64,000 nucleotides of DNA from Actinomadura litoris (lineage in GTDB: Bacteria; Actinomycetota; Actinomycetes; Streptosporangiales; Streptosporangiaceae). The position numbers and the translations under genes are program-made. The notes beneath the pieces were generated by a model. That model was given only the letters and a program-made list of their open reading frames with translations, had not been told where the DNA came from and ran no database searches. Below are positions 51,720-60,701 of the stretch, piece after piece. Every line of letters starts with the position of its first letter. The stretch's first letter is position 1. The stretch is taken from contig NZ_WOFH01000001.1 of assembly GCF_009733595.1 (NCBI RefSeq), positions 558,001 to 622,000 on the forward strand, written 5' to 3'.

Positions 51720-53366
51720 TCAGAGGTTCTTCCAGAAGGTGTACCCGTGTTCCTTCGCGAAGTCGATCCGCCGGATGCCGCCCTCGCCGGGGGCGAGCAC
51801 CTGAGTTGCGTTTCCTCCCTCACGCCAGGTCGGCGCGCCCGCGCCGTTGGGGTCGCCTGTGCGGGCGAACCTCGTCCAGTAACCCGTCATCTGATCGGCC
51901 AGGTTCCGCTGGGCGGCGCTCAGCCGGCTCTCGTCGAAGTAGTCGGTCTCGAACTGGTATTGCAGTTCGGCGGCGTGGAAGGCGCCGGTCGGGAAACCGG
52001 GCCTCCGCACATTCGCGACCCACGGCGATTCGGCGTCCGCGAATTCGTAGGCATACGCGGGCACCCGGCTTGCGGCGGAGCGGCCGAGGTCGGTCACCGA
52101 ACGCGCGAACGTGGCGTCCGTGACGAGAGCGGACCATGCCTCACTCGGCGAGCCGTAGTCCCGGAGCGGATACCGGGCCAGCACCTTCGGCGCCTTCTCG
52201 GCGCCGACATAGGCGCGCACGCGGGCGGCGTACTCCGCCTCGTCCGCCAGCGGGGGAACGCCCATGAGCTGCTGCGCGGCCTCGAACGTGCGGTACTCAT
52301 CGCGCGTCATGCCGTACATGACCGGGACCTTCGCGAACCTCCCGTCGAGCAGCGCCCGCTTCGGCGAGTACGGGAGCACGCCCCCGCCGCCGTACACCGG
52401 CGCGAAGCCGTACTCCGACTCCTTCAGCAGCTTCGACGTCGGCAGCGCGCGCAGGCACGCGGCGGCCGTGGCGGGGGCGGGGCAGCCGAGCTTGGCGGCG
52501 ACCGCCTGGCCCTGACGCTCGGCCTTGCCGCGCGGACGCGGCAGCCACGCGCCGGACGGTTCGAGCGTCCCGTCCCAGTCGGGCCAGTTCTCGACCGTGC
52601 ACGGACCGCTCTGGACGATCGCCCGCTGGAAGAGGCCCGCGGCGCCCGGGGCGGTGAGCTGCGAACACGTGCTCACCCCGCCCGCCGACTCACCGAACAC
52701 CGTGACGTTGCGGGCGTCGCCGCCGAACGCCGCCGCGTTCCTGCGCACCCAACCGAGGGCGGCCTGCTGATCCTCCAGGCCGAAGTTCCCCGAACGGTTC
52801 CTGGCCGGGCCGCCGTCCAGCGACGGGTGGTCGAGGAAGCCGAAGATCCCGAGCCTGTAGTTCACGGTCACGACGATCACGTCGCCGCGCGCGGCCATCC
52901 TGGCCGGGCGGTACAGGGCACCGGAGCCATTCCGGAATCCGCTGCCGTGGATCCAGACCATGACCGGCAGCCGCTTGCCCTTCGCGGACCGCCGGGGCGT
53001 GGTCACGTTCAGGTAGAGGCAGTCCTCGCTGTCGCTCGCCTTCTCACCGAAGAACCCCGCATTCTGGGCGCACGCGTTGCCCGGCTTCGTCGCGTCCCGC
53101 GGTGAACTCCAGGGCTTCGCCGCTTGCGGCGAACCCCACCGGACGGGCGGCGCCGCGTACGGGACGCCGAGGAATTCCCGGGTGTCCGCGCTGACGGTGC
53201 CCCGCACCGGGCCTTTGTCGGTGACCACCAGCGAACCGCCGCCGGCCGCCGGAGCGGCCGCCGCCGCGACCCCGTCGAGTCCCGTCCCGGCGAGCCCTAT
53301 GGCCGCGACACCGCCGATCGCGGCCAGCGACCTTCCCCACGCGCGCCGCTTCCGATATGTGTCCAT
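51720..53366 (-). CDS. Secreted type B carboxylesterase
   Basis: 548 residues from ATG 53366, with GGAG seven bases upstream. A twin-charged signal peptide (RKRRAWGRSLAAIGGVAAIGLAG) precedes an Ala-rich cleavage region near 40. The alpha/beta hydrolase core has the oxyanion segment VWIHGSGF, VNYRLGIFGFL, and the nucleophile elbow FGESAGG (Ser about 226). The catalytic His is in FHAAELQY near 465. SEDCLYLNV is the family signature. It hydrolyses ester bonds of external substrates. The start upstream of 53366 is open but lacks signals. Confidence 0.9.
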   Translation of the reverse strand: MDTYRKRRAWGRSLAAIGGVAAIGLAGTGLDGVAAAAAPAAGGGSLVVTDKGPVRGTVSADTREFLGVPYAAPPVRWGSPQAAKPWSSPRDATKPGNACAQNAGFFGEKASDSEDCLYLNVTTPRRSAKGKRLPVMVWIHGSGFRNGSGALYRPARMAARGDVIVVTVNYRLGIFGFLDHPSLDGGPARNRSGNFGLEDQQAALGWVRRNAAAFGGDARNVTVFGESAGGVSTCSQLTAPGAAGLFQRAIVQSGPCTVENWPDWDGTLEPSGAWLPRPRGKAERQGQAVAAKLGCPAPATAAACLRALPTSKLLKESEYGFAPVYGGGGVLPYSPKRALLDGRFAKVPVMYGMTRDEYRTFEAAQQLMGVPPLADEAEYAARVRAYVGAEKAPKVLARYPLRDYGSPSEAWSALVTDATFARSVTDLGRSAASRVPAYAYEFADAESPWVANVRRPGFPTGAFHAAELQYQFETDYFDESRLSAAQRNLADQMTGYWTRFARTGDPNGAGAPTWREGGNATQVLAPGEGGIRRIDFAKEHGYTFWKNL

Positions 53367-53490
53367 GAAGGCTCCCGTCCCGTTGGCTCGACTTCCTCTA
53401 CGGTCTCGGGACCCGGTACACGGGCACAGGAGCCTTTCCTCTAGACCTCCGGTAGAGCTAGCTCTACCCCTTCGCACCGAAACGCGGAGG

Positions 53491-53880
53491 TCAGATAACG
53501 GCGACGGCGTCGATCTCGACCAGGAAGCCCGGGGACAGTCCGGCGACGACGTGGACGGTGATGGCCGGCGGCGGGTCGGCCCGGTTCCACACCTGCTGGA
53601 AGGCGGCCACCCCCTCGTCGAAGGAGTGGCCGTCGACCACGGCGATCCGCCAGTGGACGATGTCGGACAGGCTCGCGCCCTCGCTCCGCAGGATGGTCTG
53701 AAGGTTGCGGAACGCCTGGGCGGACTGCTCTCCAAGCGTGGGGCCGACGATCTTGCCATCGGCGTCGACGCCGTTCTGCCCGCCGATGTAGATGGTCTTG
53801 GCGGGCTGCTCGACCACGACGGCCTGGCTGAAGGCCGGGCTGCGGTGCAGCCCCTCGGGGTTGATGTGCCGGACGCCCAT
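53491..53880 (-). CDS. RidA-family deaminase/translation-inhibitor-like protein
   Basis: 129 residues from ATG 53880 with GAAGGAG upstream. RidA signatures are visible: SPAFSQAVVVE, YIGGQNGVDADG, QSAQAFRNLQTILRSEGASL and a conserved end PGFLVEIDAVAVI. The catalytic Arg of RidA (usually in a P-R-x-x-V motif) appears replaced, so it probably belongs to a Rid subfamily. It would act on reactive enamine/imine intermediates in the cytosol. It is divergent from the ABATE regulator, across two operator copies. Confidence 0.88.
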   Translation of the reverse strand: MGVRHINPEGLHRSPAFSQAVVVEQPAKTIYIGGQNGVDADGKIVGPTLGEQSAQAFRNLQTILRSEGASLSDIVHWRIAVVDGHSFDEGVAAFQQVWNRADPPPAITVHVVAGLSPGFLVEIDAVAVI

Positions 53881-53898
53881 GTCGATCTCCTTCTTCGA

Positions 53899-53945
53899 GA
53901 CACCGGTTAAAGTGGTGTCGTTGCGACACCAGTTATACTGGTTGC
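53899..53945. promoter_or_regulatory. Duplicated operator and leaderless promoter
   Basis: GACACC-N9-GGTGTC at 53899-53919 and GACACC-N9-GGTTGC at 53925-53945, centres 26 bases apart. A consensus -10 TATACT (53934-53939) lies six bases before the ATG at 53946, implying a leaderless transcript for the regulator. Confidence 0.75.
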
Positions 53946-54551
53946 ATGCGAACGGGGACAACCGGGCGGGTGCTGCACGACCCCAAGGGCGGGTCGTTCC
54001 GGTTCGACGCCGGCGCGGTCTGCCTGGACTTCGCCCACACCGGCGGGGAGGGCGACTACGCGGTCTTCGAGACCCTCCACGAGCCCGGCGACCTCGCCGG
54101 ATGGCTGGCCCAGCCGCCCCTGGACGCGGCCTTGACCACCCCCGTCACGTCCCGCGAACTGGCCGCGGCCAAGACCTTGCGGCAGGCGATCTGGGAGGCC
54201 GCGCACGCCCGCGCCGCGGAGCGCCCCCTGCCCGCCGAAGCGGTGGCCGCCATCAACCGGGCCGCCCAGGCGGCGCCGCTCGTCCCGGAGCTGTCCGTCG
54301 GGGGCACCGCCGCGACGTGGGCGTCACCCGTGCGGGCGACGCAGGCGCTGTCGGCGCTGGCGCGCGAGATGATCGACCTGCTGGCCGGGCCGCTGTCCGG
54401 GCGCGTCCGCGAATGCGCCGGCGACGACTGCCCGCTGGTGTTCGTCGACACCTCCCGCCCCGGCGCGCGGCGATGGTGCTCGATGGAACGCTGCGGCAAC
54501 CGGCACAAACTTCGCGCCCTACGCGCCCGGCGGGCCACCGGCCCGCCCTGA
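53946..54551 (+). CDS. ABATE-domain CGNR zinc-finger regulator
   Basis: 201 residues. The N-terminal ABATE (DUF1470) domain starts FRFDAGAVCLDFAHTGG, with LHEPGDLAGWLAQ and ELAAAKTLRQAIWEAAHA. The C-terminal CGNR zinc finger reads VRECAGDDCPLVFVDTSRPGARRWCSMERCGNRHK, with four Cys ligands and the CGNR signature. It is a DNA-binding stress-type regulator. It starts directly after operator 2, probably leaderless and autoregulated, and should also control the divergent ridA-like gene. Confidence 0.9.
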   Translation: MRTGTTGRVLHDPKGGSFRFDAGAVCLDFAHTGGEGDYAVFETLHEPGDLAGWLAQPPLDAALTTPVTSRELAAAKTLRQAIWEAAHARAAERPLPAEAVAAINRAAQAAPLVPELSVGGTAATWASPVRATQALSALAREMIDLLAGPLSGRVRECAGDDCPLVFVDTSRPGARRWCSMERCGNRHKLRALRARRATGPP

Positions 54552-54582
54552 CCACCGTCCTCCCCTCGGTCGCCATGGCGCT

Positions 54583-56085
54583 TCATTCCTGGTCGGCGCC
54601 GAGTTTGTAGTTGGGACGGGACGGATGCACCCGCCCCAGCGGCCCTTCGGCCATGGCGCGGATGAGCGTCCGGCTGACCTGTGTGACGAACCGGCGTCCC
54701 GCCTCGGTGACACCGTGCCCGCAGGCGGGGCCGCGCATGGCGCAGACCCAGCGCATGGTGCCGGTCGCGAACACGCCCGCGCCTTCGCCGGTGGTGTAGT
54801 AGGAGGCGTGCGCGACGGCCCGGCGGTCCCCGCAGGTGATCGGCGAGCTGGCGACGATCTCCAGGGTGGCCGGGGTGGGCCCGGCGCGGTTGAGCGCGTC
54901 GGCCTCCGGGCCGATGACGCCGGGGAACCTCGTCCCGGCGCGCACCCCGGTGCCCCGGAACAGCCAGAAGTCCGGCCGCGCGACGGTGAAGGCGCCCTCG
55001 GCCGGGAAGCACATGTACTGGATGCCGATGATGTCGCTCTCCGGCCGAGGCTCGGGGGGCAGCCGCCAGTCCTGGGTCGTCTCGCTGGGGTCGGTCCGCG
55101 CCATGGGGTCGGCGGCGGCGTCCTTGTAGCAGACGACCAGCCGGTTCGACCCGAGCGGGGTGGCGGCGAACCTGATGTGCCGGTTGACCGCGTTGGCGCC
55201 CAGGAAGGCGATGTTGACGCCCTGGTCGCGGGCCTGCGTGGCGCGCCGGCGCATGGTGGACGACCAGTACTCGTCATGCCCGAGGGTCAGCAGGCCGCGT
55301 GCCCCCTTGAGCAGCCCGGGGTCGGCGTGCAGGTCGTTGTCGGTCGCGTACGCCAGCGGCACGCCCAGCTTCTCCGCGAGCGCGATCGCGGGCTGCTCGT
55401 AGACTATGAACTTGCCCGCGCCGTTTCCGTCGTAAGGACGGTCGAAGCTGACCGCGCTGGCCCGGTCCCCCTCCCCGCCCGACGGTCCCTTGTACAGGTC
55501 GTAGCCGCCCCACATGTTGTAGGCCTGCCAGGTGGTGGTCGCGTTCAGCACGACGACGCGTCCCGCCGCGCTGGGCGAGCGGAGGGTCACCGGCACGTAC
55601 CGCCGCGCCCCCGAGGTGGCGGTCAGCATGACCAGGTAGCTGCCCGCGGGCCATCCGGAGGTGGACACGGTCAGCGACGGCCGCCAGGGAGCCGACACCG
55701 TCCGGGTCGCCTTGCCGACATGGGCGCCCGCCTGCCGCACCCCGGGGTTGAGCCCGGAGCGCCATACCCGGCGCGCCTGCGCGCCGCCGTACCAGCCCAT
55801 CCTGAACGCCTGGGCGGAGAACCCGGAGGACGTGGTGGACACGAACAACCGGAAGGGCTCACCCGGCAGCACGCTCACGCGGTCGGCGTAGCCCTCGATC
55901 TCGTGCTCGGATCCGAGGTTCCTGCGGACGATCCGCCAGTCCGCGTCGCCGCGTTTGGCGTTCTCGGCTACCTGGGCCGCCTTCGGCGCCCGCCGCCCGC
56001 CGGCGTCGCGGCCGTGTGCCCCGGACGAGCAGGCCGAGGCCAGGACGAGAACCAGGGCGAGCACGGCCGCGCCCCGTCCTGGCAT
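54583..56085 (-). CDS. DMFase-large-subunit-like lipoprotein
   Basis: 500 residues from ATG 56085. The signal sequence RGAAVLALVLVLASACSSG has a lipobox (Cys near 18). A beta domain (VLPGEPFRLFVSTTSSGFSA, MGWYGGAQARRVW) is followed by a domain matching N,N-dimethylformamidase beta subunit-like proteins: TWQAYNMWGGYDLYKG, LTLGHDEYWSSTMR, FLGANAVNRHIRF. The family has a mononuclear iron amidohydrolase member, but most homologues are uncharacterised and secreted. It is probably tethered to the outer face of the membrane. It is convergent with the ABATE regulator. Confidence 0.82.
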   Translation of the reverse strand: MPGRGAAVLALVLVLASACSSGAHGRDAGGRRAPKAAQVAENAKRGDADWRIVRRNLGSEHEIEGYADRVSVLPGEPFRLFVSTTSSGFSAQAFRMGWYGGAQARRVWRSGLNPGVRQAGAHVGKATRTVSAPWRPSLTVSTSGWPAGSYLVMLTATSGARRYVPVTLRSPSAAGRVVVLNATTTWQAYNMWGGYDLYKGPSGGEGDRASAVSFDRPYDGNGAGKFIVYEQPAIALAEKLGVPLAYATDNDLHADPGLLKGARGLLTLGHDEYWSSTMRRRATQARDQGVNIAFLGANAVNRHIRFAATPLGSNRLVVCYKDAAADPMARTDPSETTQDWRLPPEPRPESDIIGIQYMCFPAEGAFTVARPDFWLFRGTGVRAGTRFPGVIGPEADALNRAGPTPATLEIVASSPITCGDRRAVAHASYYTTGEGAGVFATGTMRWVCAMRGPACGHGVTEAGRRFVTQVSRTLIRAMAEGPLGRVHPSRPNYKLGADQE

Positions 56086-56246
56086 CGTCGTGGTCCGCCC
56101 GTGCCGGCCAGGTCCGCTTCTGCCGGGCGCACGGCTTCCCACGACGACTCCCCTCGACGGTCGGCTGCTGCGGAAGTCCTCCCCCGTCCGGGCGAGCCGG
56201 AAGCCACAGCACCGACTAACAGATGGTCATCAGGGAACCGGAAGGC

Positions 56247-56678
56247 TCATCCCGCGTCGGTGGAGGGCCGTCCCCGCGTCCGGCGCGTTTCGAGCGCCGC
56301 GAACCCGAGCAGCACCACCACGGCGGCGCCCTCCAGAGCGAGCGCGAGCACGATCACGGACCGGTAGCCGTACTCGTGGAACCCGAACAGGCTGGCCTGC
56401 TCGCTGATCAGCAGGCCGATGATCGTGCCCAGCGCGAACCCGGCCGCCCCGAGCGCCACGAGTGCGAGCGGCGCGCGTCCGAACAGGGGCGGCCACCGCG
56501 GCGGGCTCGCCAGGACGATCCCCATGGCCACCGCCCCGGCGAAGTTGAGCGCGAACAGGACCCCGATGATCGGGATGACCCGGTAATGGTCGGCGACGTA
56601 CTCGCGCAGATGGACGGCGCCGATGCCGAACAGCAGCAGCACGCCGAGGTAGCGCAGCACGTGACGCACGGGGGTCAC
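56247..56678 (-). CDS. Four-helix membrane protein
   Basis: 143 residues from GTG 56678, overlapping the upstream lipoprotein stop (GTGA). Four hydrophobic helices: YLGVLLLFGIGAVHL, IPIIGVLFALNFAGAVAMG, LALVALGAAGFALGTIIGLLI, and SVIVLALALEGAAVVVLLGF. His in GAVHLREY and FGFHEYGY could be metal or haem ligands. Cotranscribed with two COG4315-type lipoproteins, a set seen in actinomycetes and suspected to be envelope redox proteins. Function is unknown. Confidence 0.75.
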   Translation of the reverse strand: MTPVRHVLRYLGVLLLFGIGAVHLREYVADHYRVIPIIGVLFALNFAGAVAMGIVLASPPRWPPLFGRAPLALVALGAAGFALGTIIGLLISEQASLFGFHEYGYRSVIVLALALEGAAVVVLLGFAALETRRTRGRPSTDAG

Positions 56679-57160
56679 CCGCCCGGGACGAGGGAGCCAC
56701 GACTCACTCCGCCCTGGACCTGCTCACCCTGAGGTGAGACGGCGTACCATTCGGCGCCGAACTGCGTGAGCGCCTGGCCTCGGATGTCACCGCGTCCGGT
56801 ATCGGCCTGGTAGTAGTACAGCGGGTGGCCCGCGTAGACGAGCTGGCGCGGCCCCTCGGAGCGGGCGATCGTGGTGATCTGGGACCGCTGGGCGGCACCG
56901 TCCGCGATCGCCGGGCCCTGGGAGGTCGCGGGCGGCCAGATGGCGGCGCACGCCCCGCCGCAGCTCGACCGGTTCGGCAGGTCGGCGACGAACAGGTAGA
57001 GCGTGCGGCCCTTCCCGTCCACCAGGATCCGCCCGAGCGAGGGCACCCGCTCCGTGCCGATCCGCGCCCGGCCGGGATGCAGCGAGTTCGTCGCCATCGC
57101 GCAGCCAGTGGCCGCCATCACCGGGACGGCGACGAGCGGAGCCCACCACCGGCGGCGCAT
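56675..57160 (-). CDS. COG4315-type secreted-repeat lipoprotein (copy 2)
   Basis: 161 residues. Signal sequence PLVAVPVMAATGC has a lipobox. Two units of the PF03640 repeat follow: GRILVDGKGRTLYLFVADLP with CGGACAAIWPP, and QLVYAGHPLYYYQADTGRGD with GAEWYAV. The two Cys around CGGAC may form a disulfide. It starts one base after the paralogue's stop at 57162 and overlaps the membrane gene. Surface-exposed, function unknown. Confidence 0.85.
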   Translation of the reverse strand: MRRRWWAPLVAVPVMAATGCAMATNSLHPGRARIGTERVPSLGRILVDGKGRTLYLFVADLPNRSSCGGACAAIWPPATSQGPAIADGAAQRSQITTIARSEGPRQLVYAGHPLYYYQADTGRGDIRGQALTQFGAEWYAVSPQGEQVQGGVSRGSLVPGG

Positions 57161-57161
57161 G

Positions 57162-57764
57162 TCAGTAGCCGCCGCCCTTGGGCTCGACCTTGCCGCCGGA
57201 CCCCGACAGCACGTACCACTCGGCGCCGAACTGGTTCAGGCCCTCCCCCTTGGCGCTGCCGGGAGTCATGCCGTCAGGCACGTAGTAGTAGACGGGATGT
57301 CCGCCATAGGTGACCTGCGTCGAGCCGTCCGGACGCTTGGTGGTGCCCAGCTTCGCCGCGTCCGCGCCCGGCCCGGCGGTGGGCCGCCCCGCGGTGGCGA
57401 CCGGCGGCCACACCGCCGCACACGACCCGGTGCACGACGACATGCCGCCCGTGTCCTTCTCGAACAGGTAGACCGTCCGGCCCTGACCGTCGACCAGGAT
57501 CTGCCCCAGGGCCCCCACGGACGCCGTTTTGATGGTCTGACCACCGGACGGAGACGCGGACGCCGACCCCGCCAGAGCCGGGGATCTCGGTGCCTGCGAG
57601 TCGGACGACTTGTCCCCCTCTCCACCGCCGCACCCGGCGAGCGCCAGTACGGCCGCCGCGACGACGGCCGGCACCCCTGCGGCCACCGATGTTCGCGGTC
57701 GCCGCCGTGTCCGGGGCACCGCCACGGCCGCGCGGACCAGGTCGGGCATCTGTGACTCAGACAT
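57162..57764 (-). CDS. COG4315-type secreted-repeat lipoprotein (copy 1)
   Basis: 200 residues from ATG 57764 with GGGGGAGG eight bases upstream; an ATG at 57812 is less likely. After a 30-residue cytoplasmic lead, VPAVVAAAVLALAGCGGG forms a lipobox. The repeat reads GQILVDGQGRTVYLFEKDTG, CTGSCAAVWPP, and VTYGGHPVYYYVPDG. It is a paralogue of the next gene, and the two probably work together or as variants. First gene of a three-gene operon with the four-helix membrane protein. Confidence 0.85.
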   Translation of the reverse strand: MSESQMPDLVRAAVAVPRTRRRPRTSVAAGVPAVVAAAVLALAGCGGGEGDKSSDSQAPRSPALAGSASASPSGGQTIKTASVGALGQILVDGQGRTVYLFEKDTGGMSSCTGSCAAVWPPVATAGRPTAGPGADAAKLGTTKRPDGSTQVTYGGHPVYYYVPDGMTPGSAKGEGLNQFGAEWYVLSGSGGKVEPKGGGY

Positions 57765-58111
57765 TCGCGAAACCTCCCCCGAAAGGCGAACGGGTGGGTC
57801 ATCTGCGTTCATCTTCCGCCGCCACCTACCCGGCCGACCGACCCGTGAACTGCCAGATCCCAGCTCTGACCTGGTCTTTCCTTAGCGCCGCGATGATCTA
57901 CCCGCTGTTCCCCAAGAGTGGTCGCCAACGGGGCATCGTTCGTCCGGCACCGAGCAGGGAGCGCGGCGCAAAGCGACCGCGGCCTCGGACGCGAACCACC
58001 CGGGCCGGGATGATCGCGCTCGCATCGGCGGCGGCCTCGGTCGCCCTGATGCATCGCGAAAGGTCACGCGCTCGTGCAGGTGAGGCCCCAGCGCGGCCCG
58101 CGATCAATGGT
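57765..58111. other. Intergenic stretch
   Basis: Holds the promoter of the lipoprotein operon at the left. I see no gene or strong hairpin. Confidence 0.4.
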
Positions 58112-58582
58112 TCAGTCGTCTACGAGTCCGAACAGGTCGTGGGACGTGCCTGACGCGGTCCGTGGCGCGGCGTCGAAGGCGACCTTCGCCTGGCGTTTGC
58201 GGTTGATGACGTACTCGCCCGGCCCGATGCCGTTGGCTCCGTGCTCGTCGGTGTGGATCAGGAGGGCCGTCTGACCGCCGGGGACCCGCAGGTGTCCGAC
58301 CGCGAGGCCGTCCTCCTGGCCGCTCGCGGGCAGCCAGGACACCCCTGGGCTGTCGAAGCCGGGGTGGAGCCAGTGGGTGTTGCCGGTCGCTTCGCCGCGG
58401 ACGACCCGCACTCCCGTCGCGGGGACGGTCCGCCAGTCCTTGGAGCGGGGCGCGCCGGTGGGGATGACCAGCAGGTCCCCCTGGGCTTGGGGCCCGGTCA
58501 GGATCGGGACCTCGGCGTCGGCGGTGAGATGGCCGGGGACGGTGACGCCGATCAGTTTCAGTGCGGTCGCGTAGGTGTGCAT
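58112..58582 (-). CDS. Hypothetical partner of the DUF6745 protein
   Basis: 156 residues from ATG 58582, with GAGGAG nine bases upstream and ten bases after the DUF6745 stop. It begins HTYATALKLIGVTVPGHLTA and contains LLVIPTGAPRSKDW, TGNTHWLHPGF and LIHTDEHGANGIGPGEYVI. The composition is soluble and beta-rich; no known fold is recognised. The recurring pairing with DUF6745 in one operon suggests a joint function, which cannot be named. Confidence 0.7.
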   Translation of the reverse strand: MHTYATALKLIGVTVPGHLTADAEVPILTGPQAQGDLLVIPTGAPRSKDWRTVPATGVRVVRGEATGNTHWLHPGFDSPGVSWLPASGQEDGLAVGHLRVPGGQTALLIHTDEHGANGIGPGEYVINRKRQAKVAFDAAPRTASGTSHDLFGLVDD

Positions 58583-58592
58583 GGCGCTCTCC

Positions 58593-59711
58593 TCAGGTTC
58601 GTCGTTCCAGTCGCCGGTAGACGTCCACGGGGCAGCCGTACTGCCAGGCGGCGGCTTCGACCGGATCGTCCAGATGTCCGGGGACCGGTTCCGCATAGTC
58701 GCGGTGCGCGCCGGACCGGTCGGGGCTGCCGTTGCGCATCACCAGCAGTCGTGCGTCGGCGCCGGGGATGTCGTAAAGGCGCAGGACGGCACCGGGGTTG
58801 CCGGGATCCTCCGTTTCGGCCAGCGGTTCGAGCCCGGCCCTGGAAATGAATCTCTCCCAGCCCATGCGTTCGATGGCCAGGCGCCGCAACTCGCTGTTCC
58901 GTGTTCTTTCGATCTGCTGAATGTTCCATTCGCCATCGAACAGTTCCTTCGGCACCAGGGTGCCGTGCAGGAAGAAGTGCTCTTCACCGTTCGGCCATCG
59001 CAGCGCGGCCACGTCGTCCGCGTGCGGGCGGGTGGTTCCGTCGGGCAGCGCCTCGGTGTGCATGACCGAGGGCGGCTCGACCACGATCACCAGGCCGCGG
59101 AACGTCGCGCAGGCGAACGCCCGCCCTGGGACTCCGAAGTGGAGGCAGCCGCGCAGGTCCGCGATATCGCCTCCCTGGAAGAGGGCCGAAGAGATCCGGA
59201 GCATGGGGAGCAGCGGATCGAACCGGGGGCTCTCAGGTTTCAGCGCGCGCAGCCTCACCCGGTCGTCGCCCAGATCCAGTAGATCGAGACCGCCCTCTCC
59301 ATCGATGGCATGTAAGGCGCAGCACAGATAGACGAAAAGGGCGAAGAACGAATATATTCCCAGAGCTTTCGGCAGGCTCAGCTCGGCGATGCTCGCGCCG
59401 ATCATCCCCGCCGGCCTGTCGTCCATGCGGCAGACGATGTAGACGCCCGCCCCCAAGGGAATGAAGACCAGGTAGAGCAAGAGCGCCGAGAGCGACAGCG
59501 ACAGCGCGTACCGGCACCGAGCCCGGATGCGCTCTCCGGCGGTCAGTTTCGCGGATCGGCTGCTCCGGTGCCGGTACCTCCGGAGGTGCTCCGGGGACTC
59601 GACCCAGATCACGCGGCGGTGCCAGCGTCTCCGGGATGCCCGGTAGGCATCGCGCAGTCCGGCGACGATCTCGGCGCGATCCTGATCGCTCAGCGGCCCG
59701 TCTACTGCCAC
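58593..59711 (-). CDS. DUF6745 protein with internal membrane segments
   Basis: 372 residues from a GTG at 59711. Residues about 68-130 hold two hydrophobic helices (LSLSLSALLLYLVFIPLGAGVYI and KALGIYSFFALFVYLCCAL). The C-terminal 150 residues match DUF6745: GEEHFFLHGTLVPKELF, LRRLAIERMGWERFI, LRLYDIPGADARLLVM and VEAAAWQYGCPVDVYR. Most members are soluble, so the membrane insertion is unusual. Its start overlaps the truncated NudC stop by ten bases, and the next gene follows at ten bases. Function unknown. Confidence 0.82.
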   Translation of the reverse strand: MAVDGPLSDQDRAEIVAGLRDAYRASRRRWHRRVIWVESPEHLRRYRHRSSRSAKLTAGERIRARCRYALSLSLSALLLYLVFIPLGAGVYIVCRMDDRPAGMIGASIAELSLPKALGIYSFFALFVYLCCALHAIDGEGGLDLLDLGDDRVRLRALKPESPRFDPLLPMLRISSALFQGGDIADLRGCLHFGVPGRAFACATFRGLVIVVEPPSVMHTEALPDGTTRPHADDVAALRWPNGEEHFFLHGTLVPKELFDGEWNIQQIERTRNSELRRLAIERMGWERFISRAGLEPLAETEDPGNPGAVLRLYDIPGADARLLVMRNGSPDRSGAHRDYAEPVPGHLDDPVEAAAWQYGCPVDVYRRLERRT

Positions 59712-60136
59712 GACGCCCCCTCGGCACGCACCATGAGGTCAGCACAGCCGTCCGACGAGCGGGCGGATCGAGCTGCGCTCCGTTCTCCCCCGTCCCAGCG
59801 CAGCAGGTCGTCCGCCGGGCAGACCCGGACGTGCCCGGCCGAGGCGACCCTCGTCCCGGTGCCGCAGCGCGGGCAGAACCGGTGCGTGGCATGCCAGTGC
59901 TCCAGCGCGCCGGCGTGCGTGAGCAGCCCGGAGTCGCGGTCGGCGAGGAGCGCGCCGACCTGGCACAGGCCGGCGGGCTCAGCGCCCTCGACGGCGGGCA
60001 GCGGCGCCGTCACGCCGAAGTAGACGGTGCCCTCGGCGTCCTCCCCGAGACGCCACCCCGGCGTGCCCCGACCGAGCGGGAGGGCTGCGGCGCCGCCGGC
60101 GACGAGGACCGTACGGCGACCGGTCGGAGGCGTCAT
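59702..60136 (-). pseudogene. Truncated NudC-like NADH pyrophosphatase
   Basis: 144 residues from ATG 60136. The NudC N-terminal domain (GTVYFGVTAPLPA, VGALLADRDSGLLTHAGALEHWHA) and half the zinc ribbon (HRFCPRCGTGTR, then HVRVCPADD) are present. The Nudix catalytic domain that should follow is missing; after VCPADD the chain ends in 30 unrelated residues. Only three ribbon cysteines remain. It cannot be an active pyrophosphatase. Translation may still serve to couple into the DUF6745 gene. Confidence 0.8.
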
Positions 60137-60701
60137 CCGAGCTCCTCGCACGGGACGGGCTGTCACCCCAAAATCGCTGGAAAATGGTTCTGTCTCAAGG
60201 GGACCCGGGACGGTCGGCCACAACCGGAACCGCCACGCGATCGCAAGCATGACCGGGTGGTCGGAAGGACCCCTGCTCACCGGCGCGGATGACGGCGGTG
60301 ATGGGGCACTAGCAAACAAGCCGATGTAGATCGGCGGGGCCAGTCCTCCCCGAGCCGCAGAACACCGACCTCAGTGAACGATCCGCTTCCGTTTTCCGGA
60401 GACGAAGGCCCCACGACGCGCTGTCCCGGACGACGCACTCGATGTGTTTCGGTCCGTCCGCGGCCGGGCTTCGGCCGCCCCGCCCCTGGGTCGAGCGGCC
60501 CCCTCGACGGCGGCGACATGAATGGGGGAGGTTACTACTTGCGTCTAGAGCCGTGACACGAACCGAACTTGACAGCGGCCGCCTCGTCCTGCGGCAGGGA
60601 CATGTTTCGCCGCGAGGTAATCGATCTACTCCCCGGGCACGTATTTACGCTCCGCAGCCCGCGGTGGATGATTTGTTCCTCTCTTGACGGAGGAGGAGCG
60701 C
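60137..60701. other. Intergenic stretch
   Basis: No gene is supported. Divergent promoters for the truncated NudC operon and for the gene at 60702 are expected. The segment near 60580-60680 is AT-richer. Confidence 0.4.

Noticed and set aside
53367..53903. N-terminal extension of the carboxylesterase
   Set aside because: It is antisense to the ridA-like gene; the signal peptide and ribosome site support the start at 53366.
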